The notes below the pieces were generated by a model that saw only the letters and a program-made list of their open reading frames with translations, made no database searches and had not been told where the DNA came from. A DNA stretch of 8,951 nt from AC-51 sp036265325. Its GTDB lineage: Bacteria > Actinomycetota > UBA4738 > HRBIN12. Positions 3,889 to 8,951 of the stretch are shown piece after piece (positions within the stretch are counted from its first letter, which is position 1; each line of letters starts with the position of its first letter). The position numbers and the translations under genes are program-made. The DNA lies in the NCBI GenBank assembly GCA_036265325.1, contig DATAPH010000077.1, forward strand, positions 1 to 8,951, given 5' to 3'.

Positions 3889-5844
3889 CTACCGCGGGTT
3901 GTAGGCGCTGACGCGGGTCGACCAGTTCGCGAAGAACGTCCGCGTGAACCCGCACGTCGGATCCGCGTTGAACTCGGCGAACCCGCACTGCTGCGCGATG
4001 TATTCGTTCGCGAACCACACGGTGCCGTTCGGCGCCACGTCGGCGGCCCCGTAGTCGCCCCAGCGCGTGCGGTAGCCACCGTCGAAGGTGCCGCTGAACC
4101 CGTCGTTGGGTCCGATGCCCCGCGCCGCGATCTCGACCGACGCGGTCGGACCGGCGGTCGTGAACGGGATGTAGGCATGACTCGGATACCGGTTCGGTCC
4201 GACGAGGGTCATGCCGATCACGCCCTCGCCGTGCGCGTTGATCGCGACGCTCGGGAAGAGCATGTTCTCGTTCGGCACGTCCACGATTCCCTGATTCACC
4301 CGTTGCACGTACTGGGTGGTCGTCGAAGGCCGCAACGCGAACCACGCGGTTCCGTCGTGCAGGTCGATCGGACTCCACCGGACACCGTTGCTGGAGTAGT
4401 CGGCGCCGCCGGGGCCCTGCACCGCCGTGACGGTCGTCAGGTACACGACGCCTCTGCGCAGCCAGGCGCCGTAGACCTTCGCGCTGCCGCCGGCGATCGG
4501 CAGCGGGCTCTTCTGGTCGGGGTGGTCGGCGCCGATGCACCACGCCGCGTTCTCGCATGTGAGCAACGGCGTCGGACCGGGCTTCTGGAGCGCGGCGACC
4601 CCCGCGGTATATGCCTGGGTCCGGACCGAGCTCTCCGTCAACGACAGGCTCGGCGTGGCCGAGTTCAGCGACGACGTGTTCGTCAGCCGCCAGAGGGAAA
4701 CGCCGGTCGCGTTGCCGTCGACGAACGGTGATTGCGTCATGCCGAAGTACTCCGTGCCGCCGTTGGCGGCGACGAAGCCGGCCGGCTGGGAGATCACGGG
4801 TTGCAGCGTGAACGCTCGGGCATCCATCGCGTCGGATCGCACGTTCTGGATCACGACCTCGGTGGGATGGGCGCGCCCGGCGACCAGGTCGGCCAGGGAG
4901 AACGCGTACAGCTGCGCCCCGTGGAACTCACCGTTGAAGAAGTCGAACTCATTCGTCGTGACGTACAGGCCGTTCGCGTCGAAGCCGAGCTGGGGATAGT
5001 CCCCGTAACAGAACCCGCTGGTGCAGTGGTGGTTCGGCGTTCGCTCGGTGCCGTTGTTCGTTGTGCGTGTGTCCCAGATGTTCCACGACCCGAGCGGGTT
5101 GCGGGACGTGCTGACGGCGACGTAGAAGCCGCCGGTGCCCGTGTAGTCGCCCGTCGCCGGGTCGAGATCCAGGTACTCGGAGGTCACCAGCCAGCGCTGG
5201 ACAGCTGCGTCGTAGCGACAGGACACGTCGAAGGCCGTCAGGCTGAACGGTCCGTCGGGTCGCTGGAACTCCGGCGGGTTCCCGAAGAACTGGGCGAGCG
5301 TGATGCCGACCGGACCGCTGTTCGGGTAGTAGGGGTCGCCGGCCAGCAGCGGCTTGCCGCCCGTCGTATAGACCTGGATCACCGAGTTGACGATCTCGAA
5401 CACGCGCTTGCTGCTGGCGCAGAGTCCTTGATCGGGTGGCTCACCGGAGAACTGGTTCCCGTTGCCCGAGTACCGAGAGTCGAAGTGGTTCGACCCTTGC
5501 CATGAGTGCACGAGCCCGTACGCGCCGGGGGCGACGGAGACATCGTTGGTGGCGGCCGGCGCCGCAACGTCCCCTTGACGGACGGCCTCGCCGCCCTCGG
5601 GCTCGTGGCCCTCGATCGCATGCGTGCGCAGCCACTCCGCCTCGAACGCGTTGTCGGATGACTGCGCTTGGGTCGCCTGACGCTGGGTCGTCGCGATCGA
5701 CGACAGCGACGGTGTGGTGCCGAGGAACGTGGTGGGCGACACGCCGACGGCGGTCGCCTCCGTCGCGCCGGAGGCGATCAGGCTCGCGACAAGCACGACG
5801 ATCGATGCAAGCGGCGCGACGCGCCGGAAGACAGAACGGGGCAT
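3889..5844 (-). CDS. Large secreted protein with propeller-like repeats, function unknown
   Basis: A 651-aa protein. Residues 1-32 form a Sec signal peptide (RR in the n-region, core APLASIVVLVASLIASGA, cleavage near ATA-V). The mature part is rich in Gly, aromatic residues, Asn and short beta segments. Three spaced stretches look like blades of one repeat: YGDYPQLGFDANGLYVTTNE (280-299), MLFPSVAINAHGEGVIGMTL (528-547) and RWGDYGAADVAPNGTVWFAN (594-613). This suggests a beta-propeller/sialidase-like fold. Eight cysteines (142, 209, 274, 279, 430, 436, 620, 631), three pairs close together, suggest disulfides in an extracytoplasmic protein. No catalytic motif, anchor or LPXTG is seen. Start choice: ATG 5844 has GGGAGG 5 nt upstream and gives the signal peptide at once. 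An upstream in-frame ATG at 5988 would bury it. It is divergent from the SARP-type regulator gene. Confidence 0.85.
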   Translation of the reverse strand: MPRSVFRRVAPLASIVVLVASLIASGATEATAVGVSPTTFLGTTPSLSSIATTQRQATQAQSSDNAFEAEWLRTHAIEGHEPEGGEAVRQGDVAAPAATNDVSVAPGAYGLVHSWQGSNHFDSRYSGNGNQFSGEPPDQGLCASSKRVFEIVNSVIQVYTTGGKPLLAGDPYYPNSGPVGITLAQFFGNPPEFQRPDGPFSLTAFDVSCRYDAAVQRWLVTSEYLDLDPATGDYTGTGGFYVAVSTSRNPLGSWNIWDTRTTNNGTERTPNHHCTSGFCYGDYPQLGFDANGLYVTTNEFDFFNGEFHGAQLYAFSLADLVAGRAHPTEVVIQNVRSDAMDARAFTLQPVISQPAGFVAANGGTEYFGMTQSPFVDGNATGVSLWRLTNTSSLNSATPSLSLTESSVRTQAYTAGVAALQKPGPTPLLTCENAAWCIGADHPDQKSPLPIAGGSAKVYGAWLRRGVVYLTTVTAVQGPGGADYSSNGVRWSPIDLHDGTAWFALRPSTTTQYVQRVNQGIVDVPNENMLFPSVAINAHGEGVIGMTLVGPNRYPSHAYIPFTTAGPTASVEIAARGIGPNDGFSGTFDGGYRTRWGDYGAADVAPNGTVWFANEYIAQQCGFAEFNADPTCGFTRTFFANWSTRVSAYNPR

Positions 5845-5849
5845 GGGTC

Positions 5850-5855
5850 CCTCCC
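5850..5855 (-). promoter_or_regulatory. Ribosome binding site fixing the secreted protein start
   Basis: On the - strand GGGAGG is followed by GACCC and ATG 5844. This purine-rich stretch, preceded by a further GGAGA, selects this ATG over the one at 5988. Confidence 0.7.
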
Positions 5856-5872
5856 TCTCCGATCCGAAGGCA

Positions 5873-5878
5873 ATCGTA
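5873..5878 (-). promoter_or_regulatory. Candidate -10 box of the secreted-protein gene
   Basis: TACGAT on the - strand fits TANNNT and lies 28 nt before the ATG at 5844, giving a short leader that would include the ribosome site. No good -35 is seen at 16-19 nt, so an activator-dependent promoter is possible. Confidence 0.35.
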
Positions 5879-5983
5879 TGAGGGGTCGCCGCCATCGTCC
5901 GTCGGGTGGACGGCCTGCCCCAAATGCCGGACAAGCGAGATCCCCGGGGCCTGCGTTGGGCCCCTCGTTCGGGGCCAGCTAGC

Positions 5984-5995
5984 GCCACCGGTGGC
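5984..5995. repeat. 12-bp perfect palindrome upstream of the regulator gene
   Basis: GCCACCGGTGGC is fully self-complementary and ends 22 nt before the regulator ATG at 6018. Just before it, GGCCCC (5959-5964) and GGGGCC (5971-5976) form another inverted repeat. Their placement in the divergent promoter region suits an operator, but SARP proteins usually bind direct repeats, so which protein would bind is open. Confidence 0.45.
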
Positions 5996-6002
5996 CCAAG
6001 CC

Positions 6003-6008
6003 TACCCT
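6003..6008 (+). promoter_or_regulatory. Candidate -10 box for leaderless regulator mRNA
   Basis: TACCCT fits TANNNT and ends 9 nt before ATG 6018. No Shine-Dalgarno is present at the right distance from this start, so a leaderless or nearly leaderless transcript is plausible. No -35 is evident. Confidence 0.3.
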
Positions 6009-6017
6009 TCCCGCAGG

Positions 6018-8951
6018 ATGCGCTTTCTCGTTCTGGGTCCGCTCGAGGTCATCGACGACGGCGATCAACCCGTGGAGATCGCTGGTGCTAAGGAACGCAC
6101 GATCCTCGCGCATCTGATCGCGAACGCAGATCACGTCGTTCCGGCGGACGATCTGATCGACGAGTTGTGGGCGGAGAACCCTCCCCGAACCGCCGAGAAG
6201 ACCCTTCGCTCCTACGTCTCAAGGCTGCGGCGATCACTGGAGCCCGATCGTTCCGCCGAGGCAGCGAACGGGATCCTCCGCTCCAGGGGCGACGGATACG
6301 AACTCCTCGCCGACGGGCACCAGATAGACGCCATCCGGTTCGAGCACCTCGCCAAAGAGGGGAATCGGCTGCTCGTCGATGGGAGCCCCACAGAAGCCGA
6401 TCACGTGCTCGAGACGGCGCTGGCGTTGTGGCGCGGCGCCGCGTACCAGGAGTACAGGTACACCGGGTTCGGCGGATCCGAGAGCGAGCGGCTCGAAGAG
6501 CTCAGGCGCTCGGCGGCCGAAGATCGGATCGACGCCAGGCTGATGAACGGCGACGCGGGCGCGCTCGTTGCCGACCTCGAAGGGATGGTTCGGGAGGAAC
6601 CGCTCCGCGAACGTCGATGGGGCCAGCTGATGCTCGCCTTGTATCGAACAGGGCGGCAGGCCGAAGCGCTCCAGGCGTTCGGGCGCGCTCGCGCCGTACT
6701 CGTCGACGAGCTCGGGATCGAGCCGGGTCATGACCTGCAGCGGTTGCAAGCATCGATCCTCGCGCATGACCCGGCGTTGGATCTGGGACAGCCGGCGCCT
6801 CCGGACCTCGTCCGTGAGGTGGATGTCTGCCCCTACAAGGGACTCGCGCGATACGAGACCGACGATGCAGGCTTCTTCTTCGGCCGTGAGCACATCGTCG
6901 CCGAAGGGATCGGCCACCTCGCCGCAGGACGGTTCCTCGCATTGGTCGGCGCGTCCGGCAGCGGGAAGTCGTCTCTCCTTCGCGCCGGTTTTCTCCATGC
7001 GCTTCGGTCTGGCGCCCTGCCGGGCAGCAAGGGGTGGGCCGCCGCCGCGATCATCCCGGGCAACCACCCACAGGCCGAGCTGGCACGAGCGAAGAGCGTG
7101 TTGGGCGATGCCGGACGAGCTGTGATCGCCGTCGATCAGTTCGAAGAGGTCTTCACGGCGTGTTCCGACCTCGCCGAGCGAAACGCGTTCCTCGATGCCA
7201 TCACGGAGATCGCCGCGGCGCCGGACGCCGCCACCGCGATCCTCATCGCGATGCGAGCGGATTTCTACGGACGATGCGCCGAACACCGAGGGCTCGCATC
7301 GCTGATCGCCTCGAACCAGATCCTCGTCGGACCCATGGACGCCGATGAGCTCGAGCGGGCGATCGAGCTGCCGGCGCAGCGGGCGGACCTGACGGTCGAG
7401 GAGCAGCTCCTAGATCGGCTCGTGTCGGACACCGTCGGCCAGCCGGGCAGCCTCCCGCTCCTGTCGACGGCACTGCTGGAGCTTTGGACCCACCGTCGAG
7501 ACCGCACCCTTCGTTTGGAGGACTACCTGCGTGCAGGAGGGGTGGAGGGCGCCGTCGCGCGGTTGGCCGAAGAAGCGTTCGCACGGCTCGACAGCGACGG
7601 CCAGGCGGCGGCGAAGCGCGTGATGCTTCGCCTTGCGGCGACCGGGGAAGGCGCCGAGGTGGTCCGCCGCCGCGCTCCCCTCTCTGAGTTCGATCTCGAG
7701 CGTGACGCCGACGCCGCACGCGCGATGGACGTGCTGACCGATGCGCGCCTCGTCACGGTGGCCGAAGGGACGGCCGAGGTCGCCCACGAGGCCGTGCTCC
7801 ATGAGTGGCCGCGGCTCCGCACCTGGCTCGAGGACGATGCCGAGGGACGCAAGCTCCATCGCCACCTGACGGAGTCGGCCCACACGTGGGACGAGGGAGG
7901 GCGCGACGCAGCCGATCTCTACCGCGGCGCCAGGCTCACCTCGGCGTTGGATTGGGCCGACCCGCATCAGGCTGATCTGAACGAACTCGAGCAGGACTTC
8001 CTCCGAGCGAGTCGGAGCGCGTCCGAAGGCGAAGCTGCTGGGACGCGTCGGACGAATCGGCGGCTGCGCGGTCTGCTCGTCGGGGTCGCCGTGCTGCTCG
8101 TGGCTTCGCTCGTGATCGGGGAACTCGCGCTGACGCAGCGCAACGGGGCCCGCAGCGCGGCTGCGATCGCCGACGCGGGACGCCTCGCCTCCCAATCGCT
8201 GGTCGAGAAGGATCCCGGGCTCGCGCTCATCCTCGCGAGGGAGGCGGTCAACATCGACGATTCGGCTCAGACGCGGAGCGCGCTGTTCACCGCGCTCGAG
8301 CGCACGCCCGCGATCACAGGCCGCATGTACGCGCCGGGATCTCCGTCGCCCGCGGCGGCTGCGACGACGTGGATCGCGATGTCCCCGGACGGGAAGACGC
8401 TGGCCATCGGCGGCGCGGGATCGGCCATCCAGTTCTTCGATGCGATCCAGCGTGCGTACATCGGCGCGTTCGACGTGGGATCGGGAACCGATCGAGGGAC
8501 CTTCAGCCCCGATAGCCAGGCGCTGGTGATCGCCACGTCGAGCGGCGCGATCGAGTCGGTTGACGTCGCGACACGGACCGAGCGGAGCCACGCGGCGGCC
8601 GATGGTTCGCTAGACGCGATCGCGTTCAGCCCCGACGGCACGAAGCTCGTCACGGCTGAGAACATCCGCGGTCGCGAGTACCTCGTCCCGCGTGACCCAG
8701 TCACGCTCGCGTCGACCTCTCCCAAGCGCCTCGCGGGCGAACAAAGCGTTCCGGGGATACCGAGGTACCCGTTCTTCTCCATGGCGTTCGCGCCCGACGG
8801 CCGGTCGCTCATCACGACGAGCGATCAGGGACCCACCGTGGTCTGGAACGCGGCCGACCTCACCAAGGTTCACGTCTTCAAGATCGACGGAGGCGGTGTC
8901 GCGGTGAGTCCCGACGGCAGCGTCGCTGCGATCATCGTGAACGATGACCGG
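6018..8951 (+). CDS. SARP/BTAD transcriptional regulator fused to STAND NTPase, membrane helix and WD40 propeller (3' end missing)
   Basis: An open frame of 978 codons runs off the window. Domains in order: OmpR-type winged helix, residues 1-97 (MRFLVLGPLEV start, LIDELWAENPP, KTLRSYVSRLRRSL, GDGYEL); bacterial transcriptional activator domain, about 103-250 (ALALWRGAAY, RERRWGQLMLALYRTGRQAE, LVDELGIEPGHDLQRLQ); linker CPYKGLARY then a STAND NTPase of the nSTAND1 type with FFFGRE (287-291), Walker A GASGSGKSS (311-319) and Walker B VIAVDQFEEVF (369-379), and a downstream AHEAVLHEWPRL helix. A membrane helix GLLVGVAVLLVASLVIGELA (685-704) follows, then a linker typical of these proteins (ARSAAAIADAGRLASQSL), then WD40-type repeats from about 785 (MSPDGKTLAIGG, FSPDGTKLVTA, FAPDGRSLITTS). 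Likely an ATP-dependent sensor-switch activator whose target and signal are unknown. The start matches the canonical SARP N-terminus. Confidence 0.93.
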   Translation, partial: MRFLVLGPLEVIDDGDQPVEIAGAKERTILAHLIANADHVVPADDLIDELWAENPPRTAEKTLRSYVSRLRRSLEPDRSAEAANGILRSRGDGYELLADGHQIDAIRFEHLAKEGNRLLVDGSPTEADHVLETALALWRGAAYQEYRYTGFGGSESERLEELRRSAAEDRIDARLMNGDAGALVADLEGMVREEPLRERRWGQLMLALYRTGRQAEALQAFGRARAVLVDELGIEPGHDLQRLQASILAHDPALDLGQPAPPDLVREVDVCPYKGLARYETDDAGFFFGREHIVAEGIGHLAAGRFLALVGASGSGKSSLLRAGFLHALRSGALPGSKGWAAAAIIPGNHPQAELARAKSVLGDAGRAVIAVDQFEEVFTACSDLAERNAFLDAITEIAAAPDAATAILIAMRADFYGRCAEHRGLASLIASNQILVGPMDADELERAIELPAQRADLTVEEQLLDRLVSDTVGQPGSLPLLSTALLELWTHRRDRTLRLEDYLRAGGVEGAVARLAEEAFARLDSDGQAAAKRVMLRLAATGEGAEVVRRRAPLSEFDLERDADAARAMDVLTDARLVTVAEGTAEVAHEAVLHEWPRLRTWLEDDAEGRKLHRHLTESAHTWDEGGRDAADLYRGARLTSALDWADPHQADLNELEQDFLRASRSASEGEAAGTRRTNRRLRGLLVGVAVLLVASLVIGELALTQRNGARSAAAIADAGRLASQSLVEKDPGLALILAREAVNIDDSAQTRSALFTALERTPAITGRMYAPGSPSPAAAATTWIAMSPDGKTLAIGGAGSAIQFFDAIQRAYIGAFDVGSGTDRGTFSPDSQALVIATSSGAIESVDVATRTERSHAAADGSLDAIAFSPDGTKLVTAENIRGREYLVPRDPVTLASTSPKRLAGEQSVPGIPRYPFFSMAFAPDGRSLITTSDQGPTVVWNAADLTKVHVFKIDGGGVAVSPDGSVAAIIVNDDR

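Noticed and set aside
5845..5988. Upstream in-frame ATG at 5988 for the secreted protein
   Set aside because: It would add 48 Arg-rich residues before the signal peptide, while ATG 5844 has a good ribosome site and starts the signal peptide directly.
6234..7286. 350-codon open frame on the - strand
   Set aside because: Shadow of the SARP/STAND coding region, where Walker motifs lie on the + strand. No recognisable domain.
7410..8591. 393-codon open frame on the - strand
   Set aside because: Shadow of the STAND/WD40 part of the regulator. Arg/His-rich composition and no family features.

Overview
The window is GC-rich, with strong G/C preference at third codon positions. It encodes a predicted F420/deazaflavin-type (DDN/DUF385) oxidoreductase, a berberine-bridge-like FAD oxidase and a SARP/BTAD–STAND–WD40 regulator. 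Several genes have no clear Shine-Dalgarno but a TANNNT box just upstream, as leaderless genes do. Together these point to an actinobacterium (Actinomycetota), probably environmental. No genus can be named from the sequence alone.

Layout. (1) 1-2511, + strand: the 3' three-quarters of an FAD-linked oxidase (cut by the window edge), a 130-aa deazaflavin-dependent nitroreductase-family protein, a 356-nt gap that may hold a 31-codon one-helix membrane peptide, and a GNAT acetyltransferase. (2) 2536-2721, - strand: a 61-aa cysteine-rich, probably metal-binding protein, convergent with the GNAT gene. (3) 2796-2864: two hairpins, the second a convincing terminator for the next - strand gene. (4) 2892-3681, - strand: a secreted calcium-binding RTX-repeat protein. 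Its leader holds what reads as a class I cyclic-di-GMP (GEMM-I) riboswitch, with a matching promoter upstream. (5) 3680-3866, + strand: a short open frame whose 3' end is a near copy of the 3' end of the FAD oxidase at the window start, followed at once by a strong hairpin. This looks like the stump of a second oxidase gene. (6) 3889-5844, - strand: a large secreted protein with blade-like repeats and no recognised family. (7) 6018-8951, + strand and divergent from it: a SARP-type DNA-binding/BTAD domain fused to a STAND NTPase, one transmembrane helix and a WD40 propeller, running off the window.

How they may work together. Two neighbouring - strand genes encode Sec-exported proteins. One appears to sit under cyclic-di-GMP control, which fits a matrix or cell-surface role. 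The regulator next to the other has its NTPase and DNA-binding parts on one side of a membrane helix and its propeller on the other, so it could sense something outside the cytoplasm and act on the shared divergent intergenic region. That link is inference from position. The oxidoreductase/acetyltransferase cluster at the left looks like ordinary accessory metabolism and has no visible link to the secreted genes.
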